A stretch of 8,032 nucleotides of DNA from Clostridia bacterium (lineage in GTDB: Bacteria > Bacillota_A > Clostridia > Oscillospirales > CAG-272): NCBI GenBank assembly GCA_017552165.1, contig JAFZCF010000163.1:1-8032 (forward strand), written 5' to 3'. The position numbers and the translations under genes were made by a program. Numbering within the stretch: position 1 is the first letter of the stretch; every line of letters begins with the position of its first letter. The notes beneath the pieces are model-generated. The model saw only the letters and a program-made list of their open reading frames with translations. It ran no database searches and had not been told where the DNA came from. Shown piece by piece: positions 1 to 6,365 of the stretch.

Positions 1-104
1 CTATATGCTGGGTCTGCTGGCCGTGTGTTATGTAAACCGAAAGCGGCTCACCGACAAGGCGATCCTCGGCGCGGCGGTGATGCTCTGCGTGGGTAAGCTG
101 AGAT
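1..104 (+). other. Possible fragment of an unrelated membrane-protein gene joined to nifJ
   Basis: On the plus strand, the frame of bases 2-100 reads as a hydrophobic stretch, a short basic loop (NRKRLTDK) and a second hydrophobic stretch containing AILGAAVMLCVG, with G/C-rich third positions. That pattern resembles the last helix pair of EamA/DMT-type transporters. The opposite nifJ frame reads as a polar, His/Arg-rich segment unlike any PFOR, and the other two minus frames hit stops within about 25 codons. After base ~104 the plus frame only mirrors nifJ. This may be the end of a convergent gene brought in by rearrangement or misassembly. It is inference from about 33 residues, so the family assignment is weak. 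Confidence 0.3.
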
Positions 105-2440
105 TCTCTGCCGACCATAGTGAGCGATTTCGTCGGGCATACGCCTACGCAAACGCCGCATCCCATACAGTCGTTCGGGGAAATGGCAAGAGTGTAAACG
201 TAGTTTGTCTTTATAACCGGCTTGGGCGCTTTCTTAAGCGAAGCGGGCGCGTTCGCGACTTCTTCCTCGTTCATTGCGAACGGACGGATAGTCGCGTGCG
301 GGCATACGAACGCGCAGCGGTTGCACTTTGCGCAGGTCTCGGGATTCCATACCGGAACGTCAACGGCGACGCCGCGCTTTTCATAAGCCGACGCGCCCTG
401 CGGGTACGTGCCGTCGGCCATTTCCTCGAAAGCAGAGACGGGAAGGGTATCGCCGAGCATCTTGGATACAGGATCGACGATGTTCTTGACGAATTTAACG
501 ACCTCGGGTCTGCCGGAGAGCTCGCCGTTTCCGGAGGCCTCGTCGACCACGGTTTTCCAGCTGTCGGGCACGTTGTACTTGACGAGCGCATCGACGCCTG
601 CGTCGATGGCGTTATAGTTCATCTCGACAACTGCGTCGCCCTTTTTGCCGTAGGATTTCTTCGCCATGTATTTCATGTACTCGACGGCCTTCTCTATCGG
701 AAGGATGTTCGCCAGAGCAAAGAAAGCAGACTGAAGGATTGTGTTGGTTCTCTTTCCCATGCCGATCTCGCGCGCCTTGTCGATCGCGTTGACGGTGTAG
801 AAAGAAACGTTGTTTTCGGCTATATAGCGCTTTGCGTCGGCGGGAAGGTGTTTTTCAACCTCTTCGGCCGTCCACTGGCAGTTCAGAAGGAAAGTTCCGC
901 CCGGCTTGACGTCTTGGACGATCTTATATCCCTTGAGCATATACGACGGGTTGTGGCACGCGACAAAGTCGGCTTTCGTCACATAGTAGGTGGACTTGAT
1001 CTTGCTGTCGCCGAAGCGCAGGTGCGAGATCGTCACGCCGCCGGTCTTTTTGCTGTCGTACTGGAAATACGCCTGAATGTATTTGTCGGTGTGGTCGCCG
1101 ATGATCTTGATGGAGTTCTTGTTCGCGCCGACCGTTCCGTCTCCGCCGAGACCCCAGAACTTGCAGGAGATAGTGCCTTTTGCCGAGGTGTCGGGAGCCG
1201 GCTTCTCTTCGAGAGAATGCCCGGTCACGTCGTCAACTATGCCGATCGTGAAATTGTTTTTCGGATCTTCTTTCGCGAGATTGTCATAAACCGCGAAAAT
1301 CGACTGCGGAGGAGTGTCCTTTGATCCGAGTCCGTATCTGCCGCCGACGACCTTCGCTTTTACGCCTTTGCTTGCGAGAGCGGTCACAACGTCGAGATAA
1401 AGCGGCTCGCCGAGAGAACCGGGTTCCTTCGTGCGGTCGAGAACGGCAATCTTCTTTGCAGTCGCGGGGATCGCTTCGATGAGCTTATCGGCGACGAAAG
1501 GCCTGTAGAGACGAACTTTGACGAGACCGACTTTTTCGCCGGCCGCATTCATGTAGTCGATTACTTCCTCGATCACGTCGGAGACCGAGCCCATTGCGAC
1601 TATTACGCGGTCCGCGTCAGGCGCGCCGTAGTAGTTGAAAAGCTTGTAATCCGTGCCTAGCTTGGCGTTGACCTTGCCCATGTATTCCTCGACGATCGCC
1701 GGGAGCGCCTCGTAATACTTATTGCACGCCTCGCGGTGCTGGAAGAAAATATCGCCGTTTTCGGCCGATCCGCGAAGGACCGGATGTTCCGGATTCAGGG
1801 CGCGTGTGCGGAACGCCTTGATGGCGTCCCAGTCGACCATTTCTTTAAGGTCGTCGATCTCCCACGCCTCGATCTTCTGGATCTCGTGAGACGTGCGGAA
1901 GCCGTCGAAGAAGTTGAGGAAAGGAACTCTGCCCTTTATCGTTGAAAGGTGGGCAACGGCGCCGAGGTCCATGATCTCCTGCTGGTTGGATTCGCAGAGC
2001 ATCGCGTATCCCGTCTGACGGCAGGCGTAGACGTCGGAATGATCGCCGAAAATGTTGAGCGCGTGAGAAGCAACGCAGCGCGCCGAGACGTGGATAACGT
2101 TCGGAAGCAGTTCGCCCGCTATTTTGTACATGTTCGGAATCATGAGAAGCAGGCCCTGAGACGCCGTATACGTCGTCGTCAGCGCGCCGGCTGCGAGTGA
2201 GCCGTGAACTGCGCCCGCGGCGCCGCCCTCGGATTCCATCTCGATGAGCTTGACTTTGTCGCCGAAAATGTTTCTTGCGGGTTCGCCGAAAATGTTTTTG
2301 TCGGTAGCGGACCACGTGTCTGTCACCTCAGCCATAGGGCTGGACGGTGTGATCGGATAGATCGCTGCAACCTCAGTGAAAGCGTACGATACGTGCGCGG
2401 CGGCTGTGTTGCCGTCCATTGATAATTTTCTTCTTGCCAT
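1..2440 (-). CDS. nifJ: Pyruvate:ferredoxin (flavodoxin) oxidoreductase, C-terminal part outside the window
   Basis: This enzyme oxidatively decarboxylates pyruvate with CoA to acetyl-CoA and CO2, passing electrons to ferredoxin in the cytoplasm. The ATG at 2440 follows GGAGG (2446-2450) by five bases. Seen in order: N-terminal pyruvate/TPP domain with YPITPSS (residues 28-34), the cofactor glutamate in MESEGG (E71), the pyruvate-binding arginine R121 (equivalents of D. africanus E64 and R114), FFDGFRTSHEIQKIE, domain II with RLYRPF and LDRTKEPG, the gamma domain from FWGLGGDGTVGANK near residue 427, EKRG (687-690), and two 4Fe-4S motifs (C703/706/709/713 and C758/761/764/768). The family is about 1,170-1,200 residues, so the C-terminal TPP domain and its cluster are missing. 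PFOR-like sequence stops near residue 780 (about base 101). The frame stays open to base 1, but those residues do not resemble the family. The gene is monocistronic as far as seen, with its own promoter. Confidence 0.96.
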   Translation of the reverse strand, partial: MARRKLSMDGNTAAAHVSYAFTEVAAIYPITPSSPMAEVTDTWSATDKNIFGEPARNIFGDKVKLIEMESEGGAAGAVHGSLAAGALTTTYTASQGLLLMIPNMYKIAGELLPNVIHVSARCVASHALNIFGDHSDVYACRQTGYAMLCESNQQEIMDLGAVAHLSTIKGRVPFLNFFDGFRTSHEIQKIEAWEIDDLKEMVDWDAIKAFRTRALNPEHPVLRGSAENGDIFFQHREACNKYYEALPAIVEEYMGKVNAKLGTDYKLFNYYGAPDADRVIVAMGSVSDVIEEVIDYMNAAGEKVGLVKVRLYRPFVADKLIEAIPATAKKIAVLDRTKEPGSLGEPLYLDVVTALASKGVKAKVVGGRYGLGSKDTPPQSIFAVYDNLAKEDPKNNFTIGIVDDVTGHSLEEKPAPDTSAKGTISCKFWGLGGDGTVGANKNSIKIIGDHTDKYIQAYFQYDSKKTGGVTISHLRFGDSKIKSTYYVTKADFVACHNPSYMLKGYKIVQDVKPGGTFLLNCQWTAEEVEKHLPADAKRYIAENNVSFYTVNAIDKAREIGMGKRTNTILQSAFFALANILPIEKAVEYMKYMAKKSYGKKGDAVVEMNYNAIDAGVDALVKYNVPDSWKTVVDEASGNGELSGRPEVVKFVKNIVDPVSKMLGDTLPVSAFEEMADGTYPQGASAYEKRGVAVDVPVWNPETCAKCNRCAFVCPHATIRPFAMNEEEVANAPASLKKAPKPVIKTNYVYTLAISPNDCMGCGVCVGVCPTKSLTMVGRESQLTHAEHHRRAEDRLVGEPLSVYITHGQQTQHI
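2259..2296 (-). repeat. In-frame 24-base tandem duplication inside nifJ
   Basis: Fourteen identical bases (TCGCCGAAAATGTT on the plus strand) occur at 2259-2272 and 2283-2296, a period of 24 bases. In protein they give KNIFGEPA followed by RNIFGDKV, residues 48-63. As I recall the family, including the D. africanus enzyme, there is a single NIFG here before the cofactor-binding Q/E-S-E motif, so the second copy adds eight residues. A third NIFGD at 2042-2056 is the ordinary conserved ALNIFGDH motif and is not part of the tandem pair. Confidence 0.75.
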
Positions 2441-2471
2441 TTTTTCCTCCGTAACGGCAGTGATTTGCGCC

Positions 2472-2487
2472 GTCCGCAATCGCGGAC
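2472..2487 (-). promoter_or_regulatory. Inverted repeat in the nifJ leader
   Basis: GTCCGC-AATC-GCGGAC is a perfect 6-base inverted repeat with a 4-base loop. It starts about a dozen bases after the inferred nifJ transcription start and 22 bases before the ribosome binding site. It could be a leader hairpin that stabilises or modulates the mRNA, or an operator. It does not resemble the Rex-type TTGTNNANNNNNNTNACAA site I would expect for redox control of nifJ. The role is unknown. Confidence 0.4.
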
Positions 2488-2504
2488 TTTGCATACAACA
2501 CTAT

Positions 2505-2533
2505 ATTATATCACTTCACCCGATGATTGTAAA
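2505..2533 (-). promoter_or_regulatory. Sigma-A-type promoter of nifJ
   Basis: Read on the minus strand, TTTACA (2533-2528) is followed by exactly 17 bases and TATAAT (2510-2505), which is 11 of 12 consensus positions at ideal spacing. Transcription should start near 2498, leaving a leader of about 58 bases before the nifJ ATG at 2440. An A-rich stretch lies upstream on the minus strand (complement of 2548-2567) and could act as an UP element. Its TTTTTCTGTTT core on the plus strand (2557-2567) recurs upstream of the four-gene operon promoter at 6310-6320. Confidence 0.85.
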
Positions 2534-2585
2534 TACCGGCGGGGCGATTTTTTGAGTTTTTCTGTTTGAATCAGTCGATAATCAA

Positions 2586-2610
2586 TCAGCCGCGCTGTCA
2601 GCGCGGCTGA
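2586..2610 (-). terminator. Probable terminator hairpin of the four-gene operon
   Basis: TCAGCCGCGCT-GTC-AGCGCGGCTGA is a perfect 11-base G/C-rich inverted repeat with a 3-base loop. It begins 20 bases after the stop of the last operon gene (2631) and lies upstream of the nifJ -35 box (2533), so it is placed to insulate nifJ from operon read-through. The bases that follow on the minus strand (ATTGATTATC) are only moderately T-rich, so this is not a classical intrinsic terminator with a long U tract. It could instead be an RNA-stabilising 3' hairpin. Confidence 0.65.
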
Positions 2611-2630
2611 GGTGAATAATTTGGCTTTTG

Positions 2631-3677
2631 TCAGATACCGGACATCTTCTCAAAACGTGCAAGTATATCGTTAATCGAATAACTTTTCGGCCCGTTGTAG
2701 AACGAGTATACGGTATCTCCGAACGGTTTATACCATTTCTCGTCCAGCGCGTTCATCCCGAAGGCCGCGCCGGCAATCGATCCCGCCGTCGCCGCGGTAC
2801 AGTCGCAGTCGTGCGCCATAGCGACGCAGTTTGAGATGACTTTCCCGATGTCACGTCCGCCGATTGCAAGGCTGAAAATCGTCAGACACGCGTTGTTTAT
2901 CGTGTGAACGATATGCATATCCGGATATCTTTCGTCAACGAGTCTTGCCGCGTTCCTGTAATTCCCGGCAGAGTCCCAGACGTCAAGCGCCCAGTCCACG
3001 CCCTTTGCAAGTTCGCTGTCGCGCGGGATGAATTCAATACCTTTTTCAAGCGCGGTCCTGGTATCCCCGCATTCGAAAGCGTACGCAATCGAGGCCGCAA
3101 AAAAGCGGGATCCGTAAACGCCGTTTTCACGGTGCGATATCCTCGCGTCGGTCTCGGCCATTGCCGCCGCCTTTTCGGGGTCTCCCGGAGCCATGTAGCC
3201 GTAGCCGTCACAGCGAATGTCGGCGCCGATAAATTCCTGAAAAGGATTGTTTATCTCGGCCGCCTTTTCCGCGCTTATTCCGGCGCGAAGATTGTTGAGC
3301 GCAATTTCTTCGGCTGTGTACGCCATGGTGATATATTTCAGCCATGCGTTTTTGACGTCCTCGAGCGTGAAATCCTTCCCGTGACCCTCCTCCGCTATGA
3401 AAAGCGAAAGCAGAGTGAAGTTCGTGTCATCGTCGCAGGGGACGCCGTTGAGATACGGCTTCGTGTAATCGCGGAATTTCTGATAAATATATCTCGATTC
3501 GTCTGGATTGGGTATATCAGGCCAGTAATCGGCGCAGGGGAAAGCTATTCCGAGCCGCGCGGCGTATTCTTCCATCTGGTCTGTCGTCCAGCCCTCGACA
3601 GGCGCGCCGAGCGTGCATCCCGCTGCGCGTGAAAGAAACGCGGCGCGGAGTTTGTTTCTGTAAATTTCTTTTTTCAT
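2631..3677 (-). CDS. ADP-ribosylglycohydrolase-fold (DraG/ARH-like) protein
   Basis: Members of this all-helical, Mg-dependent fold cleave N- or O-glycosidic bonds, classically ADP-ribose from proteins; in metabolic operons the substrate is usually unknown. The product has 348 residues. Visible motifs: GxxLGAPVEGW (20-30), the metal-binding DDDTN (82-86), DGYGYMAPGDPEKAA (157-171), the helix with DARISHRENGVYG (177-189), and the C-terminal metal motif HDCDCTAATAGSIAGA (289-304). A CPGNPE/AHVRNGIYG-like middle and a D-x-D-C ending are, as I recall, typical of the bacterial subgroup found near carbohydrate genes rather than of DraG proper. I chose the ATG at 3677, with GGTGA just upstream; GTG 3683 and TTG 3686 in frame would add two or three residues. 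It starts 13 bases after the NagB-like stop and is the last gene of the operon. There is no signal peptide, so it is cytoplasmic. Confidence 0.85.
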   Translation of the reverse strand: MKKEIYRNKLRAAFLSRAAGCTLGAPVEGWTTDQMEEYAARLGIAFPCADYWPDIPNPDESRYIYQKFRDYTKPYLNGVPCDDDTNFTLLSLFIAEEGHGKDFTLEDVKNAWLKYITMAYTAEEIALNNLRAGISAEKAAEINNPFQEFIGADIRCDGYGYMAPGDPEKAAAMAETDARISHRENGVYGSRFFAASIAYAFECGDTRTALEKGIEFIPRDSELAKGVDWALDVWDSAGNYRNAARLVDERYPDMHIVHTINNACLTIFSLAIGGRDIGKVISNCVAMAHDCDCTAATAGSIAGAAFGMNALDEKWYKPFGDTVYSFYNGPKSYSINDILARFEKMSGI

Positions 3678-3690
3678 AGTCACCAACCGT

Positions 3691-4635
3691 TCAGTTTACG
3701 TCCGGGCACAGCGGGCCGGCGAGTTCCTTCATAAAGAACAGCCGCCCGGGGAGCGTCGGGATATAGCTTGATGTTACGTGCCTTGTCGGGCCGTAGCGGA
3801 GCGTTATGAGGAAGCTCATCCCCTGCCACTGCATTCCGCGGGACAGGACTCCGTCGGCGCCTCCGATCGCGTAATCTGCGGAGAAGAGAATAGCCGGTCC
3901 GACAGAGTTTGCCCTGCACGGAACGAGCGAGGTGCGCGAGCGGAAACTCGTCAGCGCGTTCTGTTCTATCGTCAGGGGATGGAGTTTTACCGCTATGCGG
4001 TAAGGCTGTTTTTTCCATTCCTCGTCCGTGTCGAACTCCGCGCCGATCTGCGGCTCCCAGAACGCAATGTGACACATGCGCCCGATCCCGTACACAAGAA
4101 CGAGCTTTGCGCCCTCGTCTCTCAGCGCCGCGATTTTTTGGGGGTACGTCGGGAGGTTTTCGCGGGTTGCGAAATTGCGGTGCGACTCGGGAACGGTGAG
4201 ATTTCCGAGAGGATCGTAGAACGCATTTTCCATCGCGCTCCTGAAGGACGCTTCGCCGGTTATCGTGTTGCCGTCGGCGTCCGCCCACTCGTCCATATTG
4301 AAGCACCAGACGTGGGAGCAGGAGACGTTCCACTCTTTAATAAAATAAACCGCCCATTTGTACATTCCCATGGGACCGACCGGCAGGATAAACGCAATCT
4401 TTCTGCCTGTATCTGCGGCCTTTTTTATCTCGTTCGCAATCTCGTGCCCCATCTTCACGTCGAATTCGGCGAGACTGTCACACATGACCGGTTCGAACTT
4501 TTCGTTCCAGAACGGCTGTCTGTCGAGCGCGTGTTCCGGCTCGACCGAACAGCAGCGGTCGATTTTTTCAAAATCCCAGCCCTCCGGGTAGAATCCCTCA
4601 AGAAGGCTTCCTTTGACTGTAGAGTTAAAATCCAT
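3691..4635 (-). CDS. NagB-like sugar-phosphate isomerase/deaminase with altered active site
   Basis: This is a cytoplasmic protein of the glucosamine-6-phosphate deaminase/6-phosphogluconolactonase superfamily. Seen in its 314 residues: a phosphate-loop-like segment ([10 protein letters not shown], 84-93), FNMDEW (112-117) matching NagB FNMDEY with its catalytic aspartate (D115), and [13 protein letters not shown] (183-195) aligning with NagB GVGNDGHIAFNEP. The catalytic His (H189) and Glu (E194) are kept, but NagB D141 is M187, the next Gly is C188 and Asn is W193. About 50 extra N-terminal residues precede the fold, making it longer than the ~266-residue E. coli enzyme. Start: ATG 4635; an in-frame GTG at 4650 overlaps the upstream TGA as GTGA and would add five residues, and neither has a good Shine-Dalgarno, so translational coupling is likely. 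The exact reaction and substrate are uncertain. Confidence 0.82.
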   Translation of the reverse strand: MDFNSTVKGSLLEGFYPEGWDFEKIDRCCSVEPEHALDRQPFWNEKFEPVMCDSLAEFDVKMGHEIANEIKKAADTGRKIAFILPVGPMGMYKWAVYFIKEWNVSCSHVWCFNMDEWADADGNTITGEASFRSAMENAFYDPLGNLTVPESHRNFATRENLPTYPQKIAALRDEGAKLVLVYGIGRMCHIAFWEPQIGAEFDTDEEWKKQPYRIAVKLHPLTIEQNALTSFRSRTSLVPCRANSVGPAILFSADYAIGGADGVLSRGMQWQGMSFLITLRYGPTRHVTSSYIPTLPGRLFFMKELAGPLCPDVN

Positions 4636-4646
4636 TATCGTTTCAT

Positions 4647-5351
4647 TCACGGAAGCAGGCGTTTCGTGGTTCCTTTCAGGTAAACGTTGCACGTGCGAAA
4701 ACCCTCAGCGTACCCGGCGCCGCACTGATAACCGCGGTATCTGGAGCAGGTGCGTACCATATCGGCGAAATCGATACCGTCGTGTTCTCTCATCCAGACG
4801 AGCTGGCTTTCATGGCACTCGAGCATCTTTATTTTCAGGTCGATATAGTCCGTTATGTCCACGAACTCGGTCGGCACGAAATTTACGCCTGCAAGGGTAT
4901 CCATATAGTATATCGGCACGAGCTTTGCCGGACGTCCTGTTTTCGTTTTATAGTTCGGCAGGGTCGCGGCGAAGCTCGCGTCGAATACGAGCCGCGAGAC
5001 GGCGGTGTGATCCGGCATGTAATCGTCGGGGTTGTGCGTTATGATGAAATCCGGGTCGGCGTACTGAATGACCTCGACTATCCTGTCGCGGGATTCTTTG
5101 TTTCCGTCGAATATATCGAGGTCGCCGAAATCTGCGGATATTACCTCTATACCGGCGAGGCTTCCAGCTTTTTTCGCTTCGTTTGCCCGTATGACCGCGA
5201 GCTCGTCGGGAGGTATGACGACGTGGCCGAGATTCCCGTTTGAAACGTGGCATACCACGACTTTGTCGCCGCGCGCGGCGCACTTTGCGAGAGTACCGGA
5301 ACAGGCGATCTCAACGTCGTCCGGGTGTGCGCCTATCGCGAGAACGTTCAC
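4647..5351 (-). CDS. PIG-L/LmbE-family zinc-dependent deacetylase
   Basis: This family removes N-acetyl groups from GlcNAc-type sugars, as in GlcNAc-PI, mycothiol and bacillithiol synthesis and chitooligosaccharide breakdown. The product has 234 residues. The N-terminal AHPDDVE (8-14) supplies zinc ligands H9 and D12 and the likely general base D11; [13 protein letters not shown] (106-118) supplies H115. Length and motif spacing fit a complete single-domain member, and no signal peptide is visible, so it is cytoplasmic. The start is a GTG at 5351, one base after the TGA of the isomerase-like gene, with GGAG (5362-5359) seven bases upstream. Its 3' end meets the start region of the NagB-like gene. 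The context suggests it deacylates an intermediate for the NagB-like enzyme. A BshB-type bacillithiol role is less likely because no BshA-like glycosyltransferase is present. The substrate is not determinable from sequence. Confidence 0.9.
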   Translation of the reverse strand: MNVLAIGAHPDDVEIACSGTLAKCAARGDKVVVCHVSNGNLGHVVIPPDELAVIRANEAKKAGSLAGIEVISADFGDLDIFDGNKESRDRIVEVIQYADPDFIITHNPDDYMPDHTAVSRLVFDASFAATLPNYKTKTGRPAKLVPIYYMDTLAGVNFVPTEFVDITDYIDLKIKMLECHESQLVWMREHDGIDFADMVRTCSRYRGYQCGAGYAEGFRTCNVYLKGTTKRLLP

Positions 5352-5352
5352 G

Positions 5353-6207
5353 TCAGTTCTCCGAAATGGTTTTGCGGAGGAAGTCGGCAGCGATCTTTAT
5401 ATCCGCCGCGGGATTTTCTCCGACTTCGCGTTCAATCGTCAGGAATCCGCGGTATCCGATTCCCTCCAGGGCTTTCAGATAAGCGGGGAAGTTGACCATA
5501 CCGGTTCCGAGCGGGACCTCCGCCATATAATCGTTTTCCTGGAAATCATCGGGTTGAGGTACTATGCTGTAAACTTCCTCCGGATTGCTGATTCTGAGCA
5601 TACGACCGTCCTTTGCGTGGGTATGAACGATATATTTTCTCAGATTATAGACGGCGTGTACCGGATCGTCGCCTGTCACCATCACGAGGTTTGCCGGGTC
5701 GAGGTTCACCGCAACTCCAGTAGAATTGAGAGTGTCGAGGAACGCCGCGAGCGTTTCGGACTTTTCAGGTCCGGTTTCGATCGCAAAATGCGAGCCGATG
5801 CTGTCAGCGTACGAAGCGAGCTCAAAGCACGCCTCCAGCATTGTTTTGTATCTGTCGCACGATACGTCAGAGGGGACGACGCCGATGTGTGTCGTGACGA
5901 CGTCGGTTCCGAGCTCCTTGGCGAGATCGAGGATGCGCTTTGATTTTTCAATAAGGCCGGGATTGAGTTCTTTGTTTCCGAATCCGCGTCCGAGGTCGCC
6001 GCAGAGAGCGGAGAAAACGAGGCCGTTCGCTCTCATCATGCCGAGAAGGTCCTTTTTCTTGTTCTCAGTCATGTTTTCGGGTGCGAATTCGCCGTAAGTC
6101 GAATACATCTGTATCCCCTTTGCGCCGATTTTTGCCGCCGTTTCAATGGCCTCCTTTGCCGGGAGTCTGAAGGAATCGAGCATTGCTCCTATTGGGAAAT
6201 TATACAT
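5353..6207 (-). CDS. Sugar phosphate isomerase/epimerase-like TIM-barrel protein
   Basis: This belongs to the xylose isomerase-like AP_endonuc_2 superfamily (IolE, IolI, tagatose epimerase and relatives), which interconverts or dehydrates sugars and cyclitols with a divalent metal. The product has 284 residues, typical for the family. Candidate metal ligands fall where the family has them: E144 in AIETGPE, D170 in NLDPANL, H197 in HTHAKDG and E259 in TIEREVG; H107 in THIG is likely structural or substrate-facing. The ATG at 6207 has AAAGG (6219-6215) seven bases upstream. It is the first gene of the four-gene operon, about 41 bases after the inferred transcription start, and its TGA sits one base before the deacetylase GTG. 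No signal peptide is visible. The family covers many reactions, so isomerase, epimerase and dehydratase are all open. Confidence 0.88.
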   Translation of the reverse strand: MYNFPIGAMLDSFRLPAKEAIETAAKIGAKGIQMYSTYGEFAPENMTENKKKDLLGMMRANGLVFSALCGDLGRGFGNKELNPGLIEKSKRILDLAKELGTDVVTTHIGVVPSDVSCDRYKTMLEACFELASYADSIGSHFAIETGPEKSETLAAFLDTLNSTGVAVNLDPANLVMVTGDDPVHAVYNLRKYIVHTHAKDGRMLRISNPEEVYSIVPQPDDFQENDYMAEVPLGTGMVNFPAYLKALEGIGYRGFLTIEREVGENPAADIKIAADFLRKTISEN

Positions 6208-6254
6208 GTTTGCGCCTTTCTGATTTCGGGTTGACCAGCCCGTTTTTCACGCAT

Positions 6255-6283
6255 ATTATACCACGGACTGGCCGAATTGTAAA
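6255..6283 (-). promoter_or_regulatory. Sigma-A-type promoter of the four-gene operon
   Basis: On the minus strand TTTACA (6283-6278) is separated by 17 bases from TATAAT (6260-6255), the same -35 variant and spacing as the nifJ promoter. Transcription should begin near 6248, giving a leader of about 40 bases to the ATG at 6207. A-rich sequence upstream on this strand (complement of 6300-6320) may be an UP element. No repressor operator or riboswitch-like leader is obvious in the short 5' region. Confidence 0.86.
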
Positions 6284-6325
6284 TATTGTCGGTAAGGCAT
6301 TTTTCTTTATTTTTCTGTTTACGTA

Positions 6326-6354
6326 TTGACAGACGGGAAATCTGATGATATAAT
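6326..6354 (+). promoter_or_regulatory. Full-consensus sigma-A promoter for the hydrolase-MscS pair
   Basis: TTGACA (6326-6331), 17 bases and TATAAT (6349-6354) match the housekeeping consensus at all 12 positions. The start of transcription is expected around 6359-6361, leaving almost no leader before the GGAGG at 6361-6365. The two divergent -35 boxes face away from each other across 42 bases (6284-6325) of T-rich sequence, which could serve as an upstream element for both directions. Confidence 0.88.
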
Positions 6355-6360
6355 TAACAT

Positions 6361-6365
6361 GGAGG
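6361..6365 (+). promoter_or_regulatory. GGAGG ribosome binding site in an unusual position
   Basis: GGAGG directly abuts an in-frame ATG (6366) and lies 15 bases before the next in-frame ATG (6381). Neither spacing is the usual 5-9 bases. An out-of-frame ATG at 6359, near the predicted transcript 5' end, would encode only four residues before TGA at 6371. The start of the downstream gene is therefore uncertain. Confidence 0.55.

Noticed and set aside
5..1324. Plus-strand 439-residue open frame opposite nifJ
   Set aside because: Beyond the first ~33 codons it mirrors an unmistakable PFOR frame on the other strand; the composition is His/Arg/Val-rich antisense sequence with no family resemblance. 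Only bases 1-104 are kept, as a separate possibility.
1845..2315. Minus-strand 156-residue open frame in a second frame of nifJ
   Set aside because: Arg/Ser-rich out-of-frame shadow within the strongly conserved N-terminal half of nifJ.
2586..2610. Hairpin as a mobile repeat or recombination site
   Set aside because: A single copy in the window, placed exactly between an operon end and the next promoter; a terminator or 3' hairpin explains it better.
2797..2805. Cysteine in place of threonine in the ARH D-x-D-T motif as evidence of inactivation
   Set aside because: As I recall, D-T-D-C-N is normal in the bacterial carbohydrate-linked subgroup, so the Cys alone does not indicate loss of function.
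2904..3632. Plus-strand 242-residue open frame opposite the ARH-fold gene
   Set aside because: Antisense shadow; the minus strand carries DDDTN and the C-terminal metal motif in a full-length protein.
3778..4683. Plus-strand 301-residue open frame opposite the NagB-like gene
   Set aside because: The minus strand encodes clear NagB motifs. The plus frame is an antisense shadow caused by G/C-rich third positions and has no ribosome binding site or domain.
6227..6242. Small inverted repeat (CGGG...CCCG) in the operon leader as a riboswitch or operator
   Set aside because: Only four paired bases are solid; the extension relies on a wobble that becomes a C-A mismatch in the minus-strand RNA. The leader is too short for a known riboswitch class.
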